Assembly (NCBI RefSeq): GCF_006439395.2 | Contig: NZ_CP083950.1 | Location: forward strand, 620,001 to 684,000 | Reading direction: 5' to 3' | Origin: Mesorhizobium sp. B4-1-4 | GTDB taxonomy: Bacteria; Pseudomonadota; Alphaproteobacteria; Rhizobiales; Rhizobiaceae | DNA: 64,000 nucleotides | In this document: positions 46,927-55,362 of the stretch, piece after piece | Position numbering within the stretch: position 1 is the first letter of the stretch | Layout: each line of letters begins with the position of its first letter | Notes under the pieces: model-generated | Database searches by the model: none | Told to the model about the DNA's origin: nothing | What the model saw: the letters and a program-made list of their open reading frames with translations, nothing else | Position numbers and translations under genes: made by a program

Positions 46927-48255
46927 TCAGAAACCGTTCTTCCCCGGTATCCAATTGGTGCCGGCCAGCGGGACACCGGCCATCGCGGCTGCCTCGATCG
47001 TCAGTGCGACGAGGTCCTCGGGTTCGAGATTGTGCAGGCTGTTCTTGCCGCAGGCACGGGCAATGGTCTGAGCCTCGAGCGTCATCACCTTGAGGTAGTT
47101 CGCCAGCCGGCGGCCGGCGGCCACCGGGTCGACCCGCTTCATCAGATCGGGATCCTGCGTGGTGATGCCGGCGGGGTCGCGGCCCTCGTGCCAGTCGTCA
47201 TAGGCGCCGGCCGTGGTGCCGAGGTCGTTATACTCCGCCTCCCAGCGGGGGTCGTTGTCGCCAAGCGCGACCAGGGCTGCCGTTCCGATCGAGACCGCGT
47301 CGACGCCAAGTGCGAGCGCCTTGGCGACATCGGCGCCGTTGCGGATGCCGCCTGAGATGATCAGCTGCACCTTGCGGTGCATGCCGAGATCCTGCAGCGC
47401 CTGCACCGCCGGCCTGATGCAGGCGAGCGTCGGCTGGCCGACATTCTCGATGAACACTTCCTGCGTGGCCGCCGTGCCGCCCTGCATGCCGTCCACGACG
47501 ACGACATCGGCGCCGGCCTTCACCGCGAGCGCTGTATCATAATAGGGGCGGGCGCCGCCGACCTTGACGTAGATCGGCTTTTCCCAATCGGTGATCTCGC
47601 GCAGTTCGAGGATCTTGATCTCGAGATCGTCCGGCCCGGTCCAGTCGGGGTGGCGCGAGGCCGAGCGCTGGTCGATGCCTTTCGGCAGCGTGCGCATCTC
47701 GGCGACGCGGTCGGAAATCTTCTGGCCAAGCAGCATGCCGCCGCCGCCGGGCTTGGCGCCCTGGCCGACGACGACTTCGATGGCGTCGGCGCGGCGCAGG
47801 TCGCGCAGGTTCATACCGTAGCGCGACGGCAAATACTGATAGACCAGTTGCTTGGAATGGCCGCGCTCTTCCTCGGTCATGCCGCCATCGCCGGTCGTGG
47901 TCGAAGTGCCCGACAGCGTCGCGCCGCGACCGAGCGCTTCCTTGGCGGGGCCTGAGAGCGAGCCGAAGCTCATGCCGGCGATGGTGATCGGGATCTTCAG
48001 TTCGATCGGCTTCTTGGCGTGGCGCGAGCCAAGCACGACTGATGTGTCGCAGCGCTCGCGATAGCCTTCCAGCGGATAGCGCGAGATCGAGGCGCCGAGG
48101 AACAGCAAGTCATCGAAATGCGGCAGCTTGCGCTTGGCGCCGGCGCCACGGATGTCGTAGATGCCGGTCGCCGCGGCGCGGCGGATTTCGGAAAGTGTGT
48201 AATCGTCGAAGGTCGCGGATTTGCGGGGCGTCGTCGGCGGGTTGCGATAGGTCAT
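46927..48255 (-). CDS. mgsC: N-methylglutamate synthase FMN subunit (GlxD/GltB-like)
   Basis: A 442-residue protein homologous to the central FMN-binding domain of glutamate synthase. Visible sequences include AGMSFGSLSGPAKEALGRGA near the N-terminal third, IYVKVGGARPYYDTALAVKAGADVVVVDGMQGGTAATQ and the phosphate-binding ISGGIRNGADVAKALALGVDAVSIGTAALVALG. Together with MgsA and MgsB it converts gamma-glutamylmethylamide to N-methylglutamate. The upstream mgsB stop is seven bases away, consistent with one operon. Confidence 0.9.
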   Translation of the reverse strand: MTYRNPPTTPRKSATFDDYTLSEIRRAAATGIYDIRGAGAKRKLPHFDDLLFLGASISRYPLEGYRERCDTSVVLGSRHAKKPIELKIPITIAGMSFGSLSGPAKEALGRGATLSGTSTTTGDGGMTEEERGHSKQLVYQYLPSRYGMNLRDLRRADAIEVVVGQGAKPGGGGMLLGQKISDRVAEMRTLPKGIDQRSASRHPDWTGPDDLEIKILELREITDWEKPIYVKVGGARPYYDTALAVKAGADVVVVDGMQGGTAATQEVFIENVGQPTLACIRPAVQALQDLGMHRKVQLIISGGIRNGADVAKALALGVDAVSIGTAALVALGDNDPRWEAEYNDLGTTAGAYDDWHEGRDPAGITTQDPDLMKRVDPVAAGRRLANYLKVMTLEAQTIARACGKNSLHNLEPEDLVALTIEAAAMAGVPLAGTNWIPGKNGF

Positions 48256-48261
48256 GCTGCC

Positions 48262-48987
48262 TCAATACGCGTCGGCGTTGTCGATGTTGAAATTGTAGAG
48301 AGTGCGCGCCGAGCCATAGCGCTTGAACTCCGACGGCTTGACCCCGGTGACGCCGGCACGGTCGAGCAGGCCTTGCAGCAATTCCAGATGCTCGGGCCGC
48401 ATCTCCTTGGCGATGCAGTCGGCGCCGAGGCTGTCGACCTTGCCGCGCACGAAGAGCCGCGCCTCATAAATGGAATCGCCCAGCGCGTCGCCTGCGTCGC
48501 CCAGCACCACCAGGTTCCCGGACTGCGCCATGAAGGCCGACATGTGGCCGATATTGCCGTGGACGACAATGTCGATGCCTTTCATCGAGATGCCGCAGCG
48601 CGACGACGCATTGCCCTCGATGACCAAAAGGCCGCCCTTGCCGGTGGCGCCGGCATACTGGCTGGCGTCGCCTTTCACTGTTATCGAGCCCGACATCATG
48701 TTCTCGCCGACACCGGGTCCCGCCGAGCCATGCACGGTGATGGTGCCGCCGGAATTCATGCCGCCGCAATAATAGCCGACGCTGCCGCGCACATCGATGC
48801 TGACAGGCTGGTCGACGCCGACGGCGACCGAATGGTTGCCCTTCGGGTTGAGCACTTCCCACGCCGTTTCGTTCGAGCCGGGGGCCAGACCGTGCAGCGC
48901 CTGGTTCAGTTCGCGCAGCGACATGGCGTCGAGGTCGAAGACGCGCGCATGGGCTTGGTCGCGCGTTGCCTTGGAGGTTGCCGTCAT
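48262..48987 (-). CDS. mgsB: N-methylglutamate synthase GXGXG subunit (GlxC-like)
   Basis: A 241-residue protein homologous to the C-terminal beta-helix domain of glutamate synthase. Repeated glycine-rich turns are visible (NSGGTITVHGSAGPGVGENMM, GSITVKGDASQYAGATGKGG, GNLVVLGDAGDALGDSI). The domain is structural and forms the channel side of glutamate-synthase-type enzymes. The start at 48987 (MTATSKATRDQAHARV) has GGGAG about ten bases upstream, and the mgsA stop lies four bases before it. Confidence 0.88.
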   Translation of the reverse strand: MTATSKATRDQAHARVFDLDAMSLRELNQALHGLAPGSNETAWEVLNPKGNHSVAVGVDQPVSIDVRGSVGYYCGGMNSGGTITVHGSAGPGVGENMMSGSITVKGDASQYAGATGKGGLLVIEGNASSRCGISMKGIDIVVHGNIGHMSAFMAQSGNLVVLGDAGDALGDSIYEARLFVRGKVDSLGADCIAKEMRPEHLELLQGLLDRAGVTGVKPSEFKRYGSARTLYNFNIDNADAY

Positions 48988-48991
48988 GAAC

Positions 48992-49888
48992 TCAATGCTC
49001 CCAGAAATAGACGGTTGCGGGCTCCGGCTCCCAGACCCTCGCATTGTCTATGCCGGGCAGTTTGGTCAGCGCGCGATATTCCGAGCCGAAGGCGACGTAC
49101 TGGTCGGTCTCGGCCATGACGGCGGGCTTGCAGGCGATCGGGTCGCGCACGACGCCAAAGCCGTTCTTGGTGCCGACGACGAAGGTGAAGAAGCCGTCGA
49201 GGTCCGACAGCGTGCCTTCCAGCGCCTCGCCGAGATTCTTGCCATGCGCCATCTGGGAGGAAAGGTAGGCGGCCGCGACCTCGGTGTCGTTTTCGGTCTC
49301 GAAGCTCATGCCTTCGCGGATCAACTCGCGGCGGACATTGTTGTGGTTGGACAGCGAACCATTGTGCACCAGGCACTGGTCGGCGCCGGTCGAGAACGGA
49401 TGCGCGCCCATCGTCGTCACCGCCGATTCGGTCGCCATGCGGGTGTGGCCGATGCCATGCGTGCCGGTCATCTTGCGGACATCGAAGCGATCGACGACCG
49501 CTTCGGGCAGGCCGACCTCCTTGTAGATCTCGACCACGTCACCGGCGCCCATGATGCGGATGTCGGGGCGCAGCGCCTGGATGGCCTCGCGGGCCTCGTC
49601 GATCTTGTCGGGACGGGTCCTGACGACGGCGTGGGTCGACTTCACCGCGATGCTCACTGGCACGCCGAGCGCCTTGGCAAGCTGGGTATCGAGGTCGCGA
49701 AAATCACGGTCTGGTTTCGCCGATTGGATAGTGATCTTGGCTTCGTTGCCGGATGGGGCGCCATAGATGGCGATGCCCGCGCTGTCCGGGCCGCGATCGC
49801 TAAGCGATACCAGCATTTCCGACAGCATCGCCCCGAGCTTGGGCTCCAACGATTTGTCCTTCAGAAACAGCCCGACGATTCCACACAT
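48992..49888 (-). CDS. mgsA: N-methylglutamate synthase amidotransferase subunit (GlxB-like)
   Basis: A 298-residue class II glutamine amidotransferase. The N-terminal nucleophile is Cys2 (MCGIVGLFLKD), followed by SLSDRGPDSAGIAIYG and, near the middle, THGIGHTRMATESAVTTMGAHPF and CLVHNGSLSNHNNVRREL. In N-methylglutamate synthase this subunit handles the gamma-glutamylmethylamide. It heads the mgsABC-gmaS-mgdABCD run. The 81 bases between it and the upstream 109-residue gene leave little space for a separate promoter. Confidence 0.9.
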   Translation of the reverse strand: MCGIVGLFLKDKSLEPKLGAMLSEMLVSLSDRGPDSAGIAIYGAPSGNEAKITIQSAKPDRDFRDLDTQLAKALGVPVSIAVKSTHAVVRTRPDKIDEAREAIQALRPDIRIMGAGDVVEIYKEVGLPEAVVDRFDVRKMTGTHGIGHTRMATESAVTTMGAHPFSTGADQCLVHNGSLSNHNNVRRELIREGMSFETENDTEVAAAYLSSQMAHGKNLGEALEGTLSDLDGFFTFVVGTKNGFGVVRDPIACKPAVMAETDQYVAFGSEYRALTKLPGIDNARVWEPEPATVYFWEH

Positions 49889-49969
49889 GTCAGCCTCCGA
49901 CCTTTGTTCTCTGGAGATGTACCGAATGAGTTCCGGGAATTCAATGGGATGAAAAAAATATTCCTGTAG

Positions 49970-50299
49970 TTATATATCTGCCTGCGCACCGCCACCGGCG
50001 GTATTCCCCTGGTGACGTTCGCTGTGAACCCATTTGGCGGTACGGATGCGGGCGCTCTTGTAGGCGTCGAGTACCGACAGCGCATAGATCAGGAGACCAC
50101 CCGCATGGCGGCCGACGAAGCTGGCGTCCGGCGGCGCGATCTTCATCGTTACCCACGCTAGGATCACCATGAAGAAGATGAACTGCAGGCCGCGCACCGG
50201 CACACCGAGAATGACGTGTCCGCTTGCCGGCAGGATGATTGCCGCGCCGAGAACCAGATACGGGTTCGGTGGAGCGGGCGCGTTGGTTGTGCTGGTCAT
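49970..50299 (-). CDS. Small membrane protein of unknown function (109 residues)
   Basis: The product has two hydrophobic stretches: YLVLGAAIILPASGHVILGV and GLQFIFFMVILAWVTMKIA, the second followed by a third weaker one (HAGGLLIYALSVLDAYKSARI). The tail is basic and hydrophilic. The start overlaps the stop of the 229-residue gene upstream (ATGA), so translation is coupled. It lies between an ethanolamine-permease-like gene and mgsA, within the methylamine operon. I do not recognise the family. A role in amine uptake or complex assembly is a guess from position. Confidence 0.7.
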   Translation of the reverse strand: MTSTTNAPAPPNPYLVLGAAIILPASGHVILGVPVRGLQFIFFMVILAWVTMKIAPPDASFVGRHAGGLLIYALSVLDAYKSARIRTAKWVHSERHQGNTAGGGAQADI

Positions 50300-50985
50300 G
50301 CGGCCTGCCTTTCAGCATGGTTGATGGCGTCGCGAAGCGCCGAAATCGAAGTGAGCAACCTTTCGACCAGTGCCGGATCGAGTATTGCACCGCCGAAATC
50401 GGCCTGCCGGAACACGCCGTAGCGGGCGCGCTGCGCCTCGGCCAGGAGCCAGACGATCCGTATCCCCTTGGGTGTGATGAGCAGCTCCTTGGCGCGTCCG
50501 TCGGAAAAGGGGTCGAGATGGCTGGCAATCAGGCCCTGCGGAAAGCGTGCGCCCCTGCCGTCTGTCCGCAGCACTGCCTCTGCCGGAAATCCCGGGGCCT
50601 TCGGCAGCGTGTGTTCCAGGTGGTCGAAATTGGAGAACGTCGTCGGCGACCCTGGCCGCATCATCATGTCGAAAGTGGCGGCGATCGCGATCTTTTCGAG
50701 GATCGAGATCGATAACCAGCGTGCCGGCAGTTTTCGCGTAGCCAGCGTATCGACGATGGTCCGCACCTGGACGCGCCGGCCGTTCCATGAGCCTTCCCAG
50801 GTGACGATTCCGGCGGTGCCGTCCGAGACATTGGCTGCATCCGAAATGACGGAACGAAGGTTGGCTTGTTCGACCGCGAGTGCGGCCGAAGCCCTGTTGC
50901 GGCTGGCGCGCACCAACCACATCAGGTGAAGGGCGAAAGCCAGGGCAATCGCCCCGGCGAGCAGTGCTGACGTCACCTCGGACAC
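50296..50985 (-). CDS. Membrane-anchored protein of unknown function (229 residues)
   Basis: One N-terminal membrane helix (SALLAGAIALAFALHLMWLV) is followed by a long soluble region. That region contains IVTWEGSWNGRRVQVRTIVDTLATRKLPARWLSISI, a pattern of beta strands, and later GARFPQGLIASHLDPFSDGRAKELLITPKGIRIVWLL. No catalytic motif is obvious. The gene begins 45 bases after the permease stop and overlaps the 109-residue gene. I do not recognise the family; it may be an accessory of the neighbouring permease or of the methylamine enzymes. Confidence 0.7.
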   Translation of the reverse strand: MSEVTSALLAGAIALAFALHLMWLVRASRNRASAALAVEQANLRSVISDAANVSDGTAGIVTWEGSWNGRRVQVRTIVDTLATRKLPARWLSISILEKIAIAATFDMMMRPGSPTTFSNFDHLEHTLPKAPGFPAEAVLRTDGRGARFPQGLIASHLDPFSDGRAKELLITPKGIRIVWLLAEAQRARYGVFRQADFGGAILDPALVERLLTSISALRDAINHAERQAA

Positions 50986-51030
50986 CTTATCATGCCATGC
51001 CCGCCCGGGGTCCGGACGGGCCTTCTTCCA

Positions 51031-52437
51031 TCAATACCCCTGCGGCTTCGGCCACGGCATGGAGAACTGATCGCCGCGACGGACGAACTTGTAGCGGTAG
51101 AAATGAAACCATACCGAGATCAGGAAGTAGAACGCGACCATGGCGATCAACTGCGAACCGAAGCCGAGGAAGATGGCGAAGTAGGTGACCACGCACAGGC
51201 AGAACAGCACGATGGCCGGCAGCGGATGGAAAGGATGCGTGTAGCCACGGCGGATGGTACCCAGCGGCCACTTCTTGCGGAACATCATGATGTTGATGCT
51301 CATGAACGTGTATTGCAGCACGCCAGACAGGATCGAGAAGGTGATCGCCTGATTGAGGTCGGCGATGAAAGCGAAGGCGAGCGCGATCGGCAGCAGGAAC
51401 AGGATCGAGCGGTAGGGTGTGCGATATCTAGGATGCACGGCCGAGAACCAGCTCGGCAGGTAGCGGTCGCGGCCAAGCGAGAACCAGGCGCGCGCGGCGT
51501 CATTGATGCAGCCATTGGCGGACGCGATGGCGGCAAGCAGCGTCGCGACGAACAGGAGGTTTTCGAGCAGCGGACTGCCGGTCAGCTTGCCCGCGTCCCA
51601 AAGCGGATAGGGCGTGATACCGAGATATTCCCATGGCATTAGCGAGGCGCAGACATACCAGGTCATCGCGGCCGCGATCAGAAGCGTGATCATGCCCGCC
51701 ATGGTGCCGTAGGGCAGCGAGCGTGCCGGCGACCGCACTTCCTCGGCGGCCTGCGTGGTGCCCTCGATGCCGAGGTAATACCAGATGCCGAACTGGAAGG
51801 CTGCGATGACGCCGATCCAGCCGTAGGGCAGCGCATTGCCAGGAGTGACCAGTTCGTTGAGCTTCAGCACCGCGCCTTGCGTCCATGGGCTGACCGAGAA
51901 GAACAGGATGACGATCGAGACATAGGCGATCGCGGTGATGACGAAGTTGACGTTGAGCGTCATCAGAACGCCGCGATAGTTGAGCCACGCCAGCACCACG
52001 ATGGTGGCGGCGATGAAGGAATTGTGGGTGAGCCCATCGATCCCCGCCTTGGCGACGATCGTGTCGCCGAGCAGGATGGCGTCGGACACTTCGAGCATCG
52101 TGTAGGCGAAAACCAGGAACAGCGCGACGTTGAAGGCCATCAGCGGCCCGACGATGTGTTTGGCCTGGGCGTATTGGCCGCCCGCGGCGGCGACGGTCGA
52201 CGTGACCTCGGAATCGATCATGGCGACGGAAGTGTAGAGCAGGCCCACGACCCAGCACACGATAAGGGCCGCCAGCGTACCGCCCTTGTCGGCGGAGAAA
52301 TTCCAGCCCGTGAATTCGCCGACCAGGACGATGCCGACTCCGAGCGCCCAGACATGGGCCGGGCCGAGCACCCTGAGCAGCGAAACCCTGTCGCCGCCAT
52401 TTACCGCCGTTCCTGCCGTTTCAACCGCGACCGTCAT
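51031..52437 (-). CDS. APC family permease, ethanolamine/amine permease-like
   Basis: A 468-residue membrane protein with about twelve hydrophobic segments. The helix 1 region reads LGPAHVWALGVGIVLVGEFTGWNFS, and the FGIWYYLGIEGTTQAAEEVRSPARSLPYGTM stretch is strongly reminiscent of ethanolamine permeases (EAT family). The C-terminus ends in a basic cytoplasmic tail (FYRYKFVRRGDQFSMPW). Three small membrane-protein genes lie directly upstream on the same strand and two unknowns downstream, before mgsA. A short-chain amine such as methylamine, dimethylamine or trimethylamine is the likely substrate, by context. Confidence 0.85.
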   Translation of the reverse strand: MTVAVETAGTAVNGGDRVSLLRVLGPAHVWALGVGIVLVGEFTGWNFSADKGGTLAALIVCWVVGLLYTSVAMIDSEVTSTVAAAGGQYAQAKHIVGPLMAFNVALFLVFAYTMLEVSDAILLGDTIVAKAGIDGLTHNSFIAATIVVLAWLNYRGVLMTLNVNFVITAIAYVSIVILFFSVSPWTQGAVLKLNELVTPGNALPYGWIGVIAAFQFGIWYYLGIEGTTQAAEEVRSPARSLPYGTMAGMITLLIAAAMTWYVCASLMPWEYLGITPYPLWDAGKLTGSPLLENLLFVATLLAAIASANGCINDAARAWFSLGRDRYLPSWFSAVHPRYRTPYRSILFLLPIALAFAFIADLNQAITFSILSGVLQYTFMSINIMMFRKKWPLGTIRRGYTHPFHPLPAIVLFCLCVVTYFAIFLGFGSQLIAMVAFYFLISVWFHFYRYKFVRRGDQFSMPWPKPQGY

Positions 52438-52451
52438 CGTTCAATCCCCAC

Positions 52452-52613
52452 TCAGATCCGGTGTTTTTCGGAAACGGCCTCAAGCTCGCCTTCGCGCGAT
52501 GAGGTCAGAACGCCCTCGCTATAGGTCGTGTCGACCTTGAACCAGTCGAAGAGCATCCACAGGGCGAGCACGATCGAGATGCCCCAGCATGCATAAGAGA
52601 GTGCTATCCACAT
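52452..52613 (-). CDS. Very small single-pass membrane protein (53 residues)
   Basis: From ATG 52613 the product reads MWIALSYACWGISIVLALWM, then LFDWFKVDTTYSEGVL and a polar acidic tail ending SEKHRI. One membrane helix occupies residues ~3-23. GGGGAA lies six bases upstream of the ATG. It sits 14 bases before the permease start and 14 bases after the 125-residue gene, with the spacing expected of a real operon member. I find no named family. It could be a regulatory micro-subunit of the permease. Confidence 0.7.
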   Translation of the reverse strand: MWIALSYACWGISIVLALWMLFDWFKVDTTYSEGVLTSSREGELEAVSEKHRI

Positions 52614-52627
52614 GATGCTTCCCCGGT

Positions 52628-53005
52628 CTACTTGTCTTCGAATTTTTCGTTGATGACGTCGCGATATTCCCGGTCGGATGCGCGGAACAGGAACACGAAA
52701 TAGCCGATCAGCACGATCGCCATGATGATGAGCGTTGGCCAGTCGATCACATAGTGGAATCGGTTCTGGATGACGTCATGCGCCGTTTCCGGCGTGTAGC
52801 CCAGCTTTTCCCAGATCGAGGCCATGGTTGGATTCTGGCCGAGGGCTTCCCACGTCTTGGCGTCGAGTGCGTCGATGGATTTGGCCGCGCCGGCGAGCCC
52901 GAGCTTCAGCGGCAGCCATAGCGCCACGAATATGGCCACCACCACGACGACGATATCGAATATCTGCCCGGTCTTGCTCTGCTCCGGCGGCGTATAGCGG
53001 GACAT
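52628..53005 (-). CDS. Small two-pass membrane protein (125 residues), unknown
   Basis: An N-terminal helix (IFDIVVVVVAIFVALWLPLKLGL) and a C-terminal helix (WPTLIIMAIVLIGYFVFLF) flank a ~45-residue soluble segment (SIDALDAKTWEALGQNPTMASIWEKLGYTPETAHDVI). The tail is charged (RASDREYRDVINEKFEDK). It is the second gene of the leftward operon, 12 bases after the 95-residue gene. The family is unknown to me. The arrangement of three small membrane proteins followed by a permease suggests a multi-subunit transporter. Confidence 0.72.
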   Translation of the reverse strand: MSRYTPPEQSKTGQIFDIVVVVVAIFVALWLPLKLGLAGAAKSIDALDAKTWEALGQNPTMASIWEKLGYTPETAHDVIQNRFHYVIDWPTLIIMAIVLIGYFVFLFRASDREYRDVINEKFEDK

Positions 53006-53017
53006 GGCTCCTACCTC

Positions 53018-53305
53018 TCAGGACTTGCGGTTGCGGAACGCGTCCGCGTTCTTGATATCGAGCCCGTAGATGAACTCCTTGTCTTCCTTGTAGTGCCTGA
53101 CCATCGCCAGGATGGCGGCCGTGTTGAAGATCAGCACGGCGGCGGCGGCAACCGCTACGACGGCCTTGATGCCGCTATGTGGGATGTAGGGCCATGTCAT
53201 GGAAAGGACGAACAAGATCGTCGCCCACAGGCAGATGATCAGGAGCGCGGATCCACGCAAATCGGAACGGTACAGCGCCTCGATGCGCTGCTGCAGGTCT
53301 GACAT
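53018..53305 (-). CDS. Small two-pass membrane protein (95 residues), unknown
   Basis: Two membrane helices, ALLIICLWATILFVLSMTWPYI and IKAVVAVAAAAVLIFNTAAILAMV, follow a short amphipathic N-terminus (MSDLQQRIEALYRSDLRG). The C-terminus is charged (YKEDKEFIYGLDIKNADAFRNRKS). GGGGAA lies seven bases upstream of the ATG. It is the first gene of the long leftward operon, 64 bases from the palindrome at 53369-53384 and divergent from dmmD. The family is not recognised. Confidence 0.72.
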   Translation of the reverse strand: MSDLQQRIEALYRSDLRGSALLIICLWATILFVLSMTWPYIPHSGIKAVVAVAAAAVLIFNTAAILAMVRHYKEDKEFIYGLDIKNADAFRNRKS

Positions 53306-53368
53306 CGGTTTTCCCCTTTTTCCGGCGTCCGGTTCCGAAGTTGCCGCTCGCCGCTCTCTTTCAAGAGA

Positions 53369-53384
53369 GTGAAATTTTTTTCAC
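53369..53384. promoter_or_regulatory. Putative methylamine-regulon operator in the dmmD / permease-operon promoter
   Basis: GTGAAATTTTTTTCAC is an inverted repeat with GTGAAA/TTTCAC arms and a four-base centre. It lies in the 285-base divergent region between the small-membrane-protein operon and dmmD. It is the most symmetric member of the set that includes 58522-58537 (tmm) and 39863-39878 (tdm). Confidence 0.6.
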
Positions 53385-53590
53385 AAAATCAGGCCGATTT
53401 CCGGAATTGTCAAGATGAATTTACGCAGAGTTAACCGTTTGGCCCGGGCAATGAATTTTGCCTGACAATGAAATTATTTGCTTCAGGGGATTGCGGGCCT
53501 CCCTCGTTTGCGGTCAATATTCGCGCAAGGCCCCGGCCGCTGTGCAAAGGGGCAGGGAACATCAACGACTATCGGACGGAGGACGATCGG

Positions 53591-54724
53591 ATGACGGCAT
53601 CCTGGAGATTTTCGACCCTGGCGGATCGCCATCGCGCGCTGGGTTCGAAGCTCGAAGACTGGAGCGGCATGGGCACCGCCTGGACCTACGAGAAGGACGC
53701 CGACGAGGAATACATCGCCATCCGCACCAAGGCCGGGCTGATGGATGTTTCCGGCCTGAAGAAAGTCCATATCACCGGGCCGCACGCCTCGCACCTCATC
53801 GATCTCGCCACCACGCGCGATGTCGAAAAAATCTATCCCGGCAAGTCTGCCTATGCCTGCATGTTGAACGAGGCGGGAAAGTTCACCGACGACTGCATCC
53901 TCTACCGCACCGGGCCGAATGCCTGGATGGTCGTGCACGGCTCTGGCACCGGCCATGAGGAGTTGCAGCGGGCCGCCATGGGGCGTGACGTGTCGCTGCG
54001 CTTCGACGACAATCTGCACGACCTGTCGCTGCAGGGGCCGACAGCGGTCGACTATCTGGCCAAGCATGTGCCCGGCATTCGCGACCTCAACTATTTTCAC
54101 CACATGCAGACGCAGCTGTTCGGGTTCCCGGTCATGATTTCGCGCACCGGCTACACCGGCGAGCGCGGCTACGAGATATTCTGCCGTGGCCAGGATGCCG
54201 GCACGATCTGGGACAGGATTCTTGAAGATGGTAAGAGCGCCGGCATCATTCCATGCCGCTTCACCACGCTCGACATGCTGCGCGTCGAGAGCTACCTGCT
54301 GTTCTACCCCTACGACAATTCGCAGAAGTACCCGTTCGAGAATGAAGGCCCCGGCGACACGCTGTGGGAACTCGGTCTCGACTTCACCGTCAGCCCCGGC
54401 AAGACAGGTTTCCGTGGCGCCGAGGAACACTATCGCCTAAAAGGCAAGGAGCGCTTCAAGATCTATGGCGTGCTGCTCGATGGCAAGGAGCCCGCCGACG
54501 AAGGTGCGCCGGTCTATCGCGACGGCAAGAAGGTCGGCGTGGTGACCTGCGCCATGTATTCGCCGCTGGTCGAGAAATCGATGGGCATCGCCCGGCTCGA
54601 CGTCGACTGCGCGGTGAAGGACACCAAGCTCGAAATCCGCAACAGGAGCGGTTCGATCAAGGCGACCGCGCAGCCCTTGCCGTTCGACGATCCCAAGAAG
54701 GCCAAGCGCACGGCGAAAGGCTGA
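53591..54724 (+). CDS. dmmD: GcvT-like tetrahydrofolate-dependent protein of dimethylamine catabolism
   Basis: A 377-residue aminomethyltransferase-fold protein that presumably accepts the methyl group as formaldehyde and loads it on tetrahydrofolate. Sequences MDVSGLKKVHITGPHASHLIDLATTRDV, FGFPVMISRTGYTGERGYEIFCRGQDAG and GIIPCRFTTLDMLRVESYLLFYPYD are typical. The start at 53591 (MTASWRFSTLADRHRAL) has GGAGG nine bases upstream. In roseobacters a gcvT-like gene precedes dmmABC in the same order. It is the first of four consecutive rightward genes. Confidence 0.85.
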   Translation: MTASWRFSTLADRHRALGSKLEDWSGMGTAWTYEKDADEEYIAIRTKAGLMDVSGLKKVHITGPHASHLIDLATTRDVEKIYPGKSAYACMLNEAGKFTDDCILYRTGPNAWMVVHGSGTGHEELQRAAMGRDVSLRFDDNLHDLSLQGPTAVDYLAKHVPGIRDLNYFHHMQTQLFGFPVMISRTGYTGERGYEIFCRGQDAGTIWDRILEDGKSAGIIPCRFTTLDMLRVESYLLFYPYDNSQKYPFENEGPGDTLWELGLDFTVSPGKTGFRGAEEHYRLKGKERFKIYGVLLDGKEPADEGAPVYRDGKKVGVVTCAMYSPLVEKSMGIARLDVDCAVKDTKLEIRNRSGSIKATAQPLPFDDPKKAKRTAKG

Positions 54725-54765
54725 GGCATAATCACCAGCGAGGGGTTCGAGGCACGAAGACTTAA

Positions 54766-55362
54766 ATGGCAGCCAAAAGCATCATCAGCCGGCCGGTCTA
54801 CGGAACGCTCTCTCCGCAGCCCGGCAAGCACCATCTTTTCATCGCCGATGCCGAGGGGGCGCTCGCTATATCCGAGATGGCCGCGAAAGCGCCGGCCGGC
54901 TTTTTCGACGGCGCCGAGATCGTCTTCATCCCCGGTCCTGACGGCAAACACATCGCCGCGCTGGAATCGCTGAGGCCGGCGCAGTTTCACCAGGCGCCGT
55001 CCTTCGCCAGCCTGCTGCCGAGGCTGAAGCAGACGCTGAGCAATGCCCATATGGGTCTGCGCCTCTATCTCAGCGGCACCGAAGGGCTGATCGGCCAGGC
55101 CATGCAGGTGGCGCTCGAAGCCGGCGTCGATCATACCTCCATGCAGACCGAGCATCGCGGCTCGCTGGCGCGGCGCATGCAATGCGTGCACTGTAAGGGC
55201 ATCACCGAGAATGTGACGACGCAGCCCGCCACCTGTTCGCATTGCGGCCTGCTGCTTCTGGTCCGCGATCATTATTCCAGGCGCCTCGCCGCCTTTCAGG
55301 GCGTGTGCATCAATGCCGAGGATCGCGGCGAAATTCCTCCGATGGAGGAGGCCTTCCCATGA
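54766..55362 (+). CDS. dmmC: Dimethylamine monooxygenase subunit DmmC-like (zinc-ribbon protein)
   Basis: A 198-residue protein with a zinc-ribbon-like set of cysteines, Cys140/Cys143 and Cys157/Cys160 (MQCVHCKG...PATCSHCG). The N-terminal two thirds (ADAEGALAISEMAAKAPAGF, LRLYLSGTEGLIGQAMQVALEAGV) resemble a ferredoxin-reductase-like NAD-binding fold without the usual signatures. Its stop overlaps the dmmB start (ATGA). DmmC is required with DmmA and DmmB for dimethylamine oxidation in characterised bacteria; its exact role is less clear. The subunit letter follows gene content rather than a tested function. Confidence 0.8.
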   Translation: MAAKSIISRPVYGTLSPQPGKHHLFIADAEGALAISEMAAKAPAGFFDGAEIVFIPGPDGKHIAALESLRPAQFHQAPSFASLLPRLKQTLSNAHMGLRLYLSGTEGLIGQAMQVALEAGVDHTSMQTEHRGSLARRMQCVHCKGITENVTTQPATCSHCGLLLLVRDHYSRRLAAFQGVCINAEDRGEIPPMEEAFP

